Positions 1 through 8,741 of a stretch of 64,000 nt of DNA are shown here, piece after piece (position 1 is the first letter of the stretch; each line of letters opens with the position of its first letter). The notes beneath the pieces were generated by a model that worked only from the letters and a program-made list of their open reading frames with translations, ran no database searches and was not told the origin of the DNA. This stretch comes from Bradyrhizobium manausense (lineage in GTDB: Bacteria; Pseudomonadota; Alphaproteobacteria; Rhizobiales; Xanthobacteraceae). The DNA lies in assembly GCF_018130615.1 (NCBI RefSeq), contig NZ_JAFCKB010000006.1, positions 124,001 to 188,000 of the forward strand, in the 5' to 3' direction. The position numbers were made by a program, and so were the translations under genes.

Positions 1-257
1 CGGGACTTGGTATCGATCGTTTCCGCGCTGCCTTGCACGTAGACGACGTCGATGGACTTGAGTACGTCCAGCAAGGGCGCGGTCAGCGTTTCCGGCTTCG
101 CTTCGTAGAGCCGCGGGCGAACCACCAGTGTGGGTTCCGGTGCGATCAGGGCGATCTCGAGTTCGTCGGGCGAGGCGCCCTGGATGTCGCGCAGGCGGGC
201 AGCTGAAAGTGCGGCGTACATGCCGGCGAAGCCGGCTCCGATGATGACTAGTCGCAT
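1..257 (-). CDS. NAD(P)/FAD-dependent oxidoreductase, N-terminal part
   Basis: The reading frame begins with ATG at 257 and runs off the left edge, so only about 85 residues are visible. The start MRLVIIGAGFAGMYAAL is a Rossmann FAD-binding fingerprint (GAGFAG at residues 7-12), as in NADH dehydrogenase II-like and related flavoprotein oxidoreductases. The acidic residue ending the second beta strand and the stretch PTLVVRPRLYEAKPE fit this family. It is the last gene of a leftward series that also contains two AraC regulators and a hydrolase remnant, so it may belong to their regulon. The substrate cannot be told from this fragment. Confidence 0.8.
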   Translation of the reverse strand, partial: MRLVIIGAGFAGMYAALSAARLRDIQGASPDELEIALIAPEPTLVVRPRLYEAKPETLTAPLLDVLKSIDVVYVQGSAETIDTKS

Positions 258-367
258 GTGGTCTTCTCCTCTGGTTGATCTTCGCGCATAGGCGCGTCGC
301 CGCCGCCGCTGTGCTTGCGGTTTGGTGTGGTCGTCGACGCGAAGACGTGAAACGAAATCGTTAGGTT

Positions 368-655
368 TTAAGGGGAGGGGCAACTCGACATCGATGTGGC
401 CCATCGCCGGCGAAAGAAGAGCGGCTCGGTAGCATTTGGGCCGCCCCAGTTGGCATAGGGAAGGCGTGTGTCATCGGTGGTCATGACGGACAGCACTGGG
501 GTCGTCGTTTGCAGGGACCGCGGTGGGATTTCCACTTCCTCGCCGGTTGCAGAAGTGAAGCGAACCGCCAAGGAGAGTCCATACATGATTGTCGTTGCAG
601 CGAGCCTCCGCCGCGGAGGGATTACGAGGAGGCTGACGAAGGTCTTCGAGGTCAT
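368..655 (-). pseudogene. remnant of an exported alpha/beta hydrolase (chloroperoxidase-like)
   Basis: A 95-codon frame starts with ATG at 655, with GGAG six bases upstream. Residues 1-40 look like a degenerate export signal. Residues 58 onward (MTTDDTRLPYANWG, then FFRRRWATS) resemble the N-terminus of non-haem chloroperoxidase-type alpha/beta hydrolases, which read roughly TTKDGT-YKDWG followed by an HGWP oxyanion segment. The usual HHGW is RRRW here and the frame ends about 20 residues later, before any nucleophile elbow. This is best read as a truncated, decaying gene downstream of two AraC regulators. The alternative is a genuine small hypothetical protein, since the ribosome binding site is intact. 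Confidence 0.5.
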
Positions 656-757
656 CGCTTGTCTCCGTCTGTTGGGAGCGTTAGGGACCTTGACTGTCTA
701 GCGGATCGAATCTGCTGCTGCGCCAGCGCGATTGCGGTGCCTGTAGAGCAATTGCTG

Positions 758-1708
758 CTACCGCATGCGCCGTCGCCAATCACTTGGCGTTTCGCCGGTC
801 AATTTCTTGAACGCCGCAGCGAACGCAGTCTGCGAAGCGTAGCCAAGCTGTCCGGCGATCGCCGCGATCGATGCGTCCGTATCGCGCAGCATGTTCATGG
901 CTTGGTCGAGCCGTTGTTGGCGCAGCCAGGCATGAGGCGAAAGCCCGGTACTTTCCTTAAACGCACGACAGAAGTGGAATCGCGAGAGCCCTGCATCCGA
1001 TGCCAGCACCGCGAGAGACACGTCAGTGTCGCTGTCCGAGCGCAGACGTTCGATCGCCCGTCGCAGAGCATGTGGCGACAGCCCGCCCATGACCAGCTTG
1101 AACGTGGATGGCTCGCCGGTGTGCTCAGCAAGGATGCGTGTGGCCAGAACATCCGTCAGTTGCTGCCTGAACAGGTGATCCAAGGCCGCGTTGCCCTCCA
1201 GCACGTCCGCCGCACTCATCAGCAACCCCGATACGACCGGGTCTGGATGCCCCGTTCGTTCGAGAAGATCGCCAGGAGTAGGCGTGTTGGCCTCGTGAGC
1301 AATGCGTGCGAGCGCGGCCTGCGGAAGATAGAGTTGGATCACATCGACAAAGCCAGGAATATCCCATCTGGCGCTTGAACCGGCCGGTATGATCGTCACA
1401 ACTCCGGACCGCGCCGTCCCAATCGCGACCGATTTCCCATTGCGCCTCTCGAGCCGTTGAACGCCTGTCGGGTAAGTCATGATCACGTGGTCGGTCATGG
1501 GCTCGACCACGTCATGCAGAGCCCCATGCTTCCAGTGCGCGATGGCGCCGTTGGAAGGGTCCGAAGCCATTTGAAGCGGTGCGGTCTTGAGGACGCGCGC
1601 CATCTCCACGTCGGCGCGGCGCCGCTCGACGCTCGAAGAGGCATCGTGGCCCGCGCCGGGAGCGACGAGCAAAGCCTCCAAAGGATCCTGCGGGATTGGT
1701 CTGGTCAT
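758..1708 (-). CDS. AraC family transcriptional regulator (downstream copy of tandem pair)
   Basis: This 316-residue protein has a variable N-terminal sensing domain and a C-terminal AraC/XylS DNA-binding domain with two helix-turn-helix units. The first is around VSLAVLASDAGLSRFHFCRAF and the second around IAAIAGQLGYASQTAFAAAF, followed by the family ending TGETPSDWRRR. The start at 1708 was chosen because it aligns with the start of the paralogue just upstream; a longer frame opens at 1780 but would run into that gene. It lies 50 bases downstream of the paralogue, so the two are probably co-transcribed. Its ligand is unknown; candidate targets are the adjacent hydrolase remnant and oxidoreductase. 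Confidence 0.87.
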   Translation of the reverse strand: MTRPIPQDPLEALLVAPGAGHDASSSVERRRADVEMARVLKTAPLQMASDPSNGAIAHWKHGALHDVVEPMTDHVIMTYPTGVQRLERRNGKSVAIGTARSGVVTIIPAGSSARWDIPGFVDVIQLYLPQAALARIAHEANTPTPGDLLERTGHPDPVVSGLLMSAADVLEGNAALDHLFRQQLTDVLATRILAEHTGEPSTFKLVMGGLSPHALRRAIERLRSDSDTDVSLAVLASDAGLSRFHFCRAFKESTGLSPHAWLRQQRLDQAMNMLRDTDASIAAIAGQLGYASQTAFAAAFKKLTGETPSDWRRRMR

Positions 1709-1758
1709 GGAGCTGTCTCGCCTTCCGAGGCAGGTCATCAACAGCGGGAGGGGTTTCG

Positions 1759-2706
1759 CTAACGCACGCGTCGTCGCCAATCGCTCGGCGTCTCCCCGGT
1801 CAGTCGCCTGAACGCCGCCGCGAAGGCCGTCTGGGACGCGTAGCCAAGCTCCATCGCCACCGATACGACGGATGCATCCGTGTCGCGCAACAGGTTCATG
1901 GACTGCTCGAGCCGGTGTTGCCGCAACCAGGCAAGTGGCGAAAGTCCGGTGCTTTCCTTGAACGCGCGGCAGAAGTGAAAGCGCGACAGCCCGGCGTCGG
2001 AAGCTAGGGCATCGAGGGAGACGTCCGCCTCGCTGTCAGAGCGCAAACGCTCGATGGCACGGAACAGGACTTTCGGCGAGAGCCCACCTATGGTCGGCTG
2101 GAGTGTCGTTGGTGAGCTGGTGTGCGCGGCCAGGAGGCGCGTCGCCAGGAGGTCAGTCAATTGATGCCTGAACAATGCGTCCAGTGTCCGATTGCCTTCC
2201 AGCACGCTGGCCGCGCTCAGGAGCAATCGGGATGTAATGGGGTCGGGATGCGCCGTTCGCTCTAGGAGGTCGGTGGATGTGCCAGCCGCGGCTTCGTCGG
2301 CAACGCGCTTCAGCGTTGCGTGGGGAAGATAGAGCTGGACGACGTCGACAGGTTTCGGGATATCCCAGCGGGAACTCGATCCCTCTGGAATGATGATCAG
2401 CACCCCGGGGCGAAATGTCCCGTTCGCGACCGATCTTCCGGTCCGCCGCTCCATGTGCTGGGTCACGCCGTTGTATGCCATGATGACGTGGTGGCTCATG
2501 GGTTCGACGACGTCGTGTAAGGGTTCATGCTTCCAGTGGGCGATCCCGGCGCCGCTGGCATCCAAAGCCATTCGAAACGGTGCGGTCCCGAGAACGCGTG
2601 CCATCTCCACATCGGCGTGACGTCGGTCAGAGGCCGGCACGTCAGCGCCGGATGTCGTGGGTACGATTGGAAGGGTCTCGTGGGGATCGACGCTCGGATG
2701 GCTCAT
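1759..2706 (-). CDS. AraC family transcriptional regulator (upstream copy of tandem pair)
   Basis: The 315-residue protein is closely similar to its downstream neighbour over nearly its whole length. Shared blocks include RRHADVEMARVL (residues about 29-40), the DVVEPM segment and a nearly identical C-terminal two-HTH domain ending ETPSDWRRRVR. The pair therefore arose by tandem duplication and then diverged in the N-terminal effector-binding half. No strong ribosome binding site precedes the ATG at 2706. About 250 bases separate it from the stop of the histidine kinase gene upstream on the same strand, so it probably has its own promoter there. Confidence 0.87.
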   Translation of the reverse strand: MSHPSVDPHETLPIVPTTSGADVPASDRRHADVEMARVLGTAPFRMALDASGAGIAHWKHEPLHDVVEPMSHHVIMAYNGVTQHMERRTGRSVANGTFRPGVLIIIPEGSSSRWDIPKPVDVVQLYLPHATLKRVADEAAAGTSTDLLERTAHPDPITSRLLLSAASVLEGNRTLDALFRHQLTDLLATRLLAAHTSSPTTLQPTIGGLSPKVLFRAIERLRSDSEADVSLDALASDAGLSRFHFCRAFKESTGLSPLAWLRQHRLEQSMNLLRDTDASVVSVAMELGYASQTAFAAAFRRLTGETPSDWRRRVR

Positions 2707-2955
2707 GAATTGTGCTCGTACTGGAAGGTCTTGCGCTCACCTCTCACCGGCCGTTTAGCGGGCCGATGGGCGGAGCGGTCGCCTCAGCCTTGTTCGCGAT
2801 GGTGATGGAAAGCAGCGGACTGCGGTATCGTTCGGTGGGTCTGATTTCGCAGGTTTCGCGGCTAGATTTACCTGTACCTTGGGATAGGCTCGACCGGAGC
2901 TTGGGTGATGGGCCACAATGAAGCGAAAGATCACCGAACGGTGAGATAAGCAGGG

Positions 2956-5040
2956 CTATGACGTTGCTCGCCCTGGATCGGAGCCGCTAAGTGCCGGCAC
3001 AGGAACCGTGAAGTGGAAATGCGCGCCGCCTTTAGGACGGTTAGAGCCCGCGATCCGACCGCCATGCGCGGTGATGATCGACTGGCAGATGGTGAGGCCG
3101 ATTCCGAGCCCCGCATCCTTGGTGCTGAAGAAGCTGTCGAAGACGCGCGACAAGTCCGCGACAGGTACGCCCGGCCCGTTGTCGATCACGGAGAGGGCGA
3201 CCGAGCCTTCGTCCTCGATCGACGTCTTGATATCGATCCGTCGTACTGGTTGGCCCGACTGCACAATCGCCTGGATGCTGTTGACCAACAGATTGATGGT
3301 CACCTGCTGCAACTGAATCCGGTCACCCAGGACCTTGGGAAGATCGGCGCCGAAGCTCGCAGACAGGATGATCGACTTTGAGTCGATGTCGTGGCGGATG
3401 AACAAGAGCGCCTCTTCGACCACCTCGTTCAAATCGATGAGGCGCTTCTCCGGCTCGTGCTTCGCGGCCATACCGCGTATGCGATGAATGATGTCACTGG
3501 CGCGACGCGCGTTCGATACGATTCGCGAGGTGAGCTGCGTGACCTTTTCCGTGTTTTGATCGGCGCGCGCGAGCCATCTCAGGCTGGTCTCGCCGTTGGT
3601 CACAATGGCCGCGAGCGGCTGGTTGATCTCATGTGCGATCGACGTCGCGAGCTCTCCGAGTGTCGCGATCCGCCCGGCATGCGATAAGTCGGCTTGCAGT
3701 TTCCGCAGCTGCTGTTCGGCGTTCAAGCGCTCGCTGATGTCCTGCATGGTGATGAAGGTGTTGTCGAGCTGCTCGGGAGGCACCGGATAGGTCACCGTGA
3801 ACAGGACGTCGATGATCGAGCCATCGAAGGCACGAATCCGGGTCTCCTCGATAAGGTTCCGCCGGCCTTCGAAATGCGCGACCATGACCCGTTCGGCCAG
3901 TCCGGGGGCGGCGGCGAAAATATACCTGACTGGCTTGATGAGATCCGCAGGGTTGTGGGCGCGGAACAGCGATACGGCGTCCCGATTGACGTCGGTGACG
4001 CGAACGACGTCTTTGGCGTGTTCGACGAGGTCCGGGTTTCGCTCGAGGTGACCTGCGATGTCGCGCACACCATCCGCCTTCAATTGGTCGAAGGCCTCGC
4101 CGGCGCGACGGGAATCGACCTGCCACAGTGCGGTCGGCAGGTATTGAACGAGCTGACGGTATCTCTCCTCGCTGGCCTGCAGTTCCCAGGTCGTCCGGTC
4201 GTTATTCGACACGCCATTGATGGTCACGAACACGGTACCGGCAGGCTTTGGTTCTGCGGAATGCCAGGCCTTGACGGCGGGATTGCGCAAGCTTCCGCTT
4301 AAGACCATTTTGCTCGTCGCAAGGCGCGTGCGATCACTCGCGACGTTCTCGAGCAGTGAAGCCAGCAGTGAGCGGCTCTCGGCCGGCCAGAAGTCGCCGA
4401 TGGGTTTGCCGATCATCTGCTCGTAGCCGGCATGGGCGCCGAACATGCGGACCGCGCGATCGTTGACGGCTAGGATGCGGGTTGCGGTCAGCATCGTGTC
4501 GACCCAATTGGGATGCAGGTCGAAGTCGATTGTGACGCCGCTGCTCCGGTGTTCGGCGATCGCATCGAGCAGCGGGCGCGCGAGCGACGTATCGAGTTCC
4601 CAGGAAGCGGCGAGGGAGGATTGCAGCTCGGCATCCATACGCAGGTACGCCGCCTCAGTAAGGGAGCCTGCGTTTCGGCCAAATTCGACAATATCGAGAA
4701 GCGCGCCGGTCGTGTCCCGACGGACGATTTGCTTCACCGCAGCCACAATTTCCATTCCGGTCAGACCACGACGGCGGACTACTCCCTCCCATCGCCCTTC
4801 GCGCAGCAATGCGCCGAAATGGTCGGTGCCGCTGTGTGTCAGGGAGCCGATCGACTGGATATGTTGTCCCACCATCGCCATGGCGGGCCATCCGTAGAGG
4901 TCCTCGGAGGCAGCATTCCAGTAGCGGATGACGCCATGTGCGTCACTGACGATGATGCTTTCGGATGCAAGATCTGCCAGCTCCATAGCGTGAGGGTAAG
5001 TGCGACCTGCAGCCGTAGCCCGTTGGAATAGGTTAGTCAT
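2956..5040 (-). CDS. multi-PAS sensor histidine kinase
   Basis: A 694-residue cytoplasmic kinase without evident membrane segments. The N-terminus is a PAS domain (residues about 15-125, with SESIIVSDAHGVIRYWNAASE). Two further PAS-like segments follow (about 180-300 and 295-430, the latter ending FITMQDISERLNAEQQL). The kinase core has an H-box LGELATSIAHEINQPLAAI (around residue 465), an N-box LLVNSIQAI, a G1 box DNGPGVP and a G2 box GLGIGLTICQS. This is the FixL-like class of kinases. Its ATG overlaps the stop of the receiver gene by eight bases, so the two are translationally coupled. No haem-binding histidine was identified, so the signal is unknown. Confidence 0.9.
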   Translation of the reverse strand: MTNLFQRATAAGRTYPHAMELADLASESIIVSDAHGVIRYWNAASEDLYGWPAMAMVGQHIQSIGSLTHSGTDHFGALLREGRWEGVVRRRGLTGMEIVAAVKQIVRRDTTGALLDIVEFGRNAGSLTEAAYLRMDAELQSSLAASWELDTSLARPLLDAIAEHRSSGVTIDFDLHPNWVDTMLTATRILAVNDRAVRMFGAHAGYEQMIGKPIGDFWPAESRSLLASLLENVASDRTRLATSKMVLSGSLRNPAVKAWHSAEPKPAGTVFVTINGVSNNDRTTWELQASEERYRQLVQYLPTALWQVDSRRAGEAFDQLKADGVRDIAGHLERNPDLVEHAKDVVRVTDVNRDAVSLFRAHNPADLIKPVRYIFAAAPGLAERVMVAHFEGRRNLIEETRIRAFDGSIIDVLFTVTYPVPPEQLDNTFITMQDISERLNAEQQLRKLQADLSHAGRIATLGELATSIAHEINQPLAAIVTNGETSLRWLARADQNTEKVTQLTSRIVSNARRASDIIHRIRGMAAKHEPEKRLIDLNEVVEEALLFIRHDIDSKSIILSASFGADLPKVLGDRIQLQQVTINLLVNSIQAIVQSGQPVRRIDIKTSIEDEGSVALSVIDNGPGVPVADLSRVFDSFFSTKDAGLGIGLTICQSIITAHGGRIAGSNRPKGGAHFHFTVPVPALSGSDPGRATS

Positions 5041-5470
5041 CTGACGGCGTGTCCCGTCGGTCGTCGTCGCGTGGGCCGTCCGCGCGATTCAGCGCGGACT
5101 GTAGATAGTGAAAGAGGACGTCATCGTTGACCGGCTTGGTCAAACAGGCGAGGGCGCCCCCACTGAGCGCACGTGCTCGCGTGGCTGTGCTTGCATCTGC
5201 GGTGATGACGATGACCGGCATTGACGAGCCCAATTCCCGCAATCCTTCCTGGAGTTCGAGGCCACTCCGGCCTGGCATGCTCACATCGGTAATCAGGCAG
5301 TCGAAACGATCCGGAACGTATTCGGCCATGAAAGCTTCCGCTCGATCGAATGTCTGGCATGCGAGTTCCAGCACCAGGAGGAGATCGGAAAGCGCCTCTC
5401 GCACGGCTTCGTCGTCGTCTACGACCGCAACGATGGGCATCTCTGGCGAACGGAGCATTTTCGCTGGCAT
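5033..5470 (-). CDS. single-domain response regulator receiver protein
   Basis: This is a 145-residue CheY-like receiver with no output domain. It has the acidic triad VVDDDE (residues 16-21), phospho-acceptor Asp62 in LITDVSMPG, the switch threonine in VIVITADAS and the conserved lysine in CLTKPV. It immediately precedes and overlaps the histidine kinase gene, so the kinase is the likely phosphodonor. It could act as an inhibitory phosphate sink or connect the kinase to the FixJ-type regulator encoded upstream. The start at 5470 is tentative; an in-frame ATG at 5440 would give a receiver beginning MPIVAVVDDD. Confidence 0.88.
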   Translation of the reverse strand: MPAKMLRSPEMPIVAVVDDDEAVREALSDLLLVLELACQTFDRAEAFMAEYVPDRFDCLITDVSMPGRSGLELQEGLRELGSSMPVIVITADASTATRARALSGGALACLTKPVNDDVLFHYLQSALNRADGPRDDDRRDTPSDD

Positions 5471-5509
5471 GGCCCGACGACCATCCGCCCATTGCCGGCC
5501 GGGGTGTAC

Positions 5510-6217
5510 CTATCCTTTGGTGTAGGCCGATTGCTGTCCTCGAAGTGCGGCGGGCAGTGATTCCCATATCCGGATCAATTGGCCGACAGATCCGGCCTGT
5601 AGTTTCCGCATCGCGTTACCGCGGTGCAGCTTGACCGTGATCTCGGTGATACCCAGATCGAATGCGATCTGCTTGTTGAGGCGGCCCTTGACCACTTCGC
5701 GCAGCACTTCACTCTCGCGAGGCGTCAATCTCGCGTAGCGTTCGGCGTATTGCCTGACCTGACGGGCGGCCGCCCGTTGCGCGACGTCCTTCTCGATGGC
5801 AGCAGTGACCGCGTCGAGCAGCGCCTGATCCCTGACAGGCTTGGTCAGGAAGTCGATAGCTCCCGCTTTCATGGCCTGCACGGTCATTGCAATGTCGCCA
5901 TGACCTGTCAGGAAAATGATCGGCCGCGTGTTGCCGTTCGCGACAAGACGCTGCTGGAGATCGAGGCCGCTCGTTCCGGGCATACGAACGTCGAGGACCA
6001 GGCAGCCCGGCCGCTCCGGGAGATCGGCGTGCAACAACTCCTGCGTTGAACCGAAGCAGCACGTGTCCAGTCCAACCGACAGGAGCAGTTCGCGAAGCGC
6101 AAAGCGGATCTCTTCGTCGTCGTCCACGATCAGGACAAGCGGACGGTTTGTGGAATCGGTTTCCACGTTCATGGGATAGCGGGATAAAACATGAGCACCG
6201 GCGGTCGTTTCAAGCAT
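5510..6217 (-). CDS. FixJ-type response regulator with LuxR-family HTH
   Basis: The 235-residue protein starts at 6217, where an AGGAGG sequence lies six bases upstream of ATG; a longer frame to 6328 lacks such support. The receiver domain has VLIVDDDEE, phospho-acceptor Asp in LVLDVRMPG, Thr in IIFLTGHGD and Lys in FLTKPV. The C-terminal LuxR-type helix-turn-helix is LTPRESEVLREVVKG ... KQIAFDLGITEITVKLHR. This is the FixJ/StyR/TodT class. It is on the same strand and 39 bases upstream of the receiver-kinase pair, suggesting one operon and one pathway in which the PAS kinase phosphorylates one or both receivers. Targets are not visible from the sequence. Confidence 0.9.
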   Translation of the reverse strand: MLETTAGAHVLSRYPMNVETDSTNRPLVLIVDDDEEIRFALRELLLSVGLDTCCFGSTQELLHADLPERPGCLVLDVRMPGTSGLDLQQRLVANGNTRPIIFLTGHGDIAMTVQAMKAGAIDFLTKPVRDQALLDAVTAAIEKDVAQRAAARQVRQYAERYARLTPRESEVLREVVKGRLNKQIAFDLGITEITVKLHRGNAMRKLQAGSVGQLIRIWESLPAALRGQQSAYTKG

Positions 6218-6494
6218 GAGTGGCCTCCTGATCGCTTCCAGCTCCGCGTTTTTACGGGTCTTACTGGTGTACCGTCTGGCCGTCTTTCCCAAAGCGAGCG
6301 TGTTTTGTCTAATTCTGCGCGGCACCACGCAGGCCCACGCTGATGTGACTAATCTGACAACGAACGGCCGCGCCTGGCGACCGGCCTATTCCCCCTAGAC
6401 CAGCAGACTAGGAACACGAGCCCTGCGTACGGTAGTCCACCTGGTGTTACACGGCCCATCTTAATCGTCGTTTCGTCAAAAGACGGAGAGGGCG

Positions 6495-7370
6495 ATGTCC
6501 ATGACTGAGGGGCGGCAACAAGCGGGCACTGCAAAGTCGCATCGATCTCGGTCGAGGACATCCTCATCGGGCGGCGCACGGACCCGACCGGCTGTCAACC
6601 CTCCCAACGTCAGCAGTAGGCCGAAGCCGCTGCATGGCCCCTCCAGCATATTGGGCGACGACGCGCTGGCTTTTGCCGTCCGCCTGACGGCGGAGTCAGG
6701 ATCGGTTCTCCCACGCGCCTCGCGCGAGCGGAAAACGGATCATCGCTTTGCGCAGGAAGATGTCAGCGACGAGATGCTGCTCAAGAACGTTGCGGAAGGC
6801 GACAAGGCCGCTATGCACATCATTTTTGCCCGTCACCGCAAAAGGGTGTTCCGATTTATCCAGCGTCTGGTTCGCAATCCGGCGGTTGTCGATGATCTCG
6901 TCAATCAAGTCTTTCTCGATGTGTGGCGCTCTGCAAACAGGTTCGAAAACCGCGCACGGGTGGCCACATGGCTGTTTTCGATCGCCCGATTCAAGGCCAT
7001 CAGCTCGTGGCGGGAGCGAACGCACGAAGATATCGATCAAGACGATGCGCTCCGAGTTGTCGACACTCTGGATACGCCTGATGTAGCTCTGGACCACAAG
7101 CAAACGCAGGGCATCCTGCGCGGGTGCATCGATAAGCTCTCGCCGGCGCACCGGGAAATCATCGACAAGTTCTATTATCACGAAAATTCCGTCGCTGAAG
7201 TCAGCGGAATGATCGGCATTCCTGAAGCCACCGTGAAGAGCAGGATCTTTTACGCGCGCAAGCGGCTTGCCAGATTGCTCGTGGATGCGGGCTTCGATGC
7301 AGCTGCTGCCCGAACGAGTCTTGGACTTTCGCTCGCTCACGCAACAGACGAACCGCCAGCGGCAAGGTGA
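6495..7370 (+). CDS. ECF-type RNA polymerase sigma factor with long N-terminal extension
   Basis: The 291-residue product has region 2 at about 95-165 (FARHRKRVFRFIQRLVRNPAV, DDLVNQVFLDVWRSANRF, VATWLFSIARFKAISSWR) and region 4 at about 210-265 (IDKLSPAHREIIDKFYYHE, VAEVSGMIGIPEATVKSRIF). These are typical of extracytoplasmic-function sigma factors. The first 85 residues are low-complexity, basic and Ser/Thr-rich and are not part of the sigma fold. ATG at 6495 is preceded by GGAGAGGG; an internal start near residue 94 would give a standard-length sigma factor. It is transcribed divergently from the FixJ-type gene. No anti-sigma gene is visible next to it. Confidence 0.88.
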   Translation: MSMTEGRQQAGTAKSHRSRSRTSSSGGARTRPAVNPPNVSSRPKPLHGPSSILGDDALAFAVRLTAESGSVLPRASRERKTDHRFAQEDVSDEMLLKNVAEGDKAAMHIIFARHRKRVFRFIQRLVRNPAVVDDLVNQVFLDVWRSANRFENRARVATWLFSIARFKAISSWRERTHEDIDQDDALRVVDTLDTPDVALDHKQTQGILRGCIDKLSPAHREIIDKFYYHENSVAEVSGMIGIPEATVKSRIFYARKRLARLLVDAGFDAAAARTSLGLSLAHATDEPPAAR

Positions 7371-7705
7371 GACCTTCGCGATGTCGATTTGAGCGCGTTC
7401 GCGGTGACCCGCTTGATTCGTCTCAGGGGCGCCTTGGCGGCAGAAGTTTCGGCGCGCGCCGGCAAGACGGCAATCGGATTTTCACAAACGCACGATGGAA
7501 CCGAGCCTGGGTTTGTTCCCGCGCATGACCTCAGGGCCCAATCACCTTGGAATTGCTCCGAAAAATCTCTGATTGAGACTTATCGGGAGCAACCCGGTGC
7601 AACGTCCTATGCCGGCGCAGGTCTGGACGGTTGTTTGCCGATTTCCGATAATGCGGTCACGGGCGGATGACCGCCCCGTTCAACTTCAGGGATAGGTCGA
7701 CTGAT
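7371..7705 (+). other. intergenic region without a convincing gene
   Basis: This 335-base stretch separates the sigma factor from the next AraC gene. A 93-codon frame (7389-7670) begins with TTG, has no ribosome binding site or recognisable motif, and is probably spurious. The region presumably carries the promoter of the downstream AraC gene; no clear promoter or operator was recognised. Confidence 0.5.
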
Positions 7706-8635
7706 ATGTCACGCGCGGGCGCCTTCGGAGAGAGGGTCAGGCAGCAGCTGCGCTTGAAGGATGCGCCGCCCTCGCTGGTCACGCGTTCATTGCGCGGCAT
7801 CGACCTTTCGGTCACCGAAACCCAGGATGACAATCCCGCGGAAGGTCGTTCAGGCTCGATGGCCGATGAGGCCTATCTCGTCAGCCTGAAACTTCACAAC
7901 TACCCGGATTGCGAGCTTTGGGACCACGGCAAGTGCGTCATGAAGGCGGATGTCAGAGCCGGTACAACGTATCTGTACGACCTCAGGAGCGACCCGGGCT
8001 TCATTATCGACAAGCCATTCCATTCCATGCAGTTTTACCTGCCGCGGTCAGCCCTTGACGGCATCGTCAGGGAATCTCGTTTACCCCCTGTTGGGGACCT
8101 CGCCTGTCAGTTTGGTTTCGGTCATGACGACAAGGTCATGCGCCATATCGGCGCATGTCTGTTGGAGGCGCTCACCCGTCCAGGCGAGGCCAATCAGCTT
8201 TTCATCGATCACATGATGCTCGCCTTCGCTGCGCACATCGCCCAGACTTATGGTGGGCTACAAAGCGCTGCCGCATCGGTTCGCGGCGGTCTCGCCCCTT
8301 GGCAGGTAAAACGAGCCTGCGAAAGGCTCGACGCGAATCTCGGCGGGACTCTTGCGTTGCAACAGATCGCGGCGGAATTTGATCTCTCTGTTAGCCATTT
8401 CTCGCGCGCGTTTCGCGTTTCCACTGGCCTGCCGCCGCACCAATGGCTGCTGCGTCAGCGCGTCAAGGTGGCCCAGCAGTTGATGACTGTACGCGACTTG
8501 CCGCTGTCCGAAATCGCGATCTCGGTCGGGTTCGCCAACCAAAGCCACTTTACGAAGGTGTTTTCAGCGCAAGTCGGCGTCAGTCCGGCTACATGGCGTC
8601 GGGGATCACTGAGCATTTCCGAAGGCGATATGTAA
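7706..8635 (+). CDS. AraC family transcriptional regulator (first of second tandem pair)
   Basis: The 309-residue regulator has an N-terminal cupin-like sensing half (residues about 40-190, including AGTTYLYDLRSDPGFIIDKP) and a C-terminal two-HTH AraC domain (LALQQIAAEFDLSVSHFSRAF and LSEIAISVGFANQSHFTKVF). The start at 7706 was chosen because it aligns without gaps with the start of the downstream paralogue; the frame is open back to an ATG at 7667. Sequence and domain details differ clearly from the AraC pair at 0.7-2.7 kb, so this is a separate duplication. The effector is unknown. Confidence 0.86.
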   Translation: MSRAGAFGERVRQQLRLKDAPPSLVTRSLRGIDLSVTETQDDNPAEGRSGSMADEAYLVSLKLHNYPDCELWDHGKCVMKADVRAGTTYLYDLRSDPGFIIDKPFHSMQFYLPRSALDGIVRESRLPPVGDLACQFGFGHDDKVMRHIGACLLEALTRPGEANQLFIDHMMLAFAAHIAQTYGGLQSAAASVRGGLAPWQVKRACERLDANLGGTLALQQIAAEFDLSVSHFSRAFRVSTGLPPHQWLLRQRVKVAQQLMTVRDLPLSEIAISVGFANQSHFTKVFSAQVGVSPATWRRGSLSISEGDM

Positions 8636-8741
8636 TCCTGCGCGCTTGCCTTGGAGGGCCGCTTCAAGAGTCCCAGTGATCACAACCGTTGGTCGATGAA
8701 GAACGCTCAATCCGTCCAATACCACACGAGGGGCGGCGAAC

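Noticed and set aside
509-1378. 289-codon open frame antisense to the AraC gene
   Set aside because: High-GC shadow frame: the minus strand encodes a clear AraC protein here and this frame has no motif or ribosome binding site.
6411-6430. GGAAC followed by CGTAC, resembling a general-stress (EcfG) promoter
   Set aside because: The spacing of about ten bases is far from the 16-17 expected for EcfG-type promoters.
7389-7670. 93-codon frame between the sigma factor and an AraC gene
   Set aside because: TTG start, no ribosome binding site, no recognisable sequence pattern.
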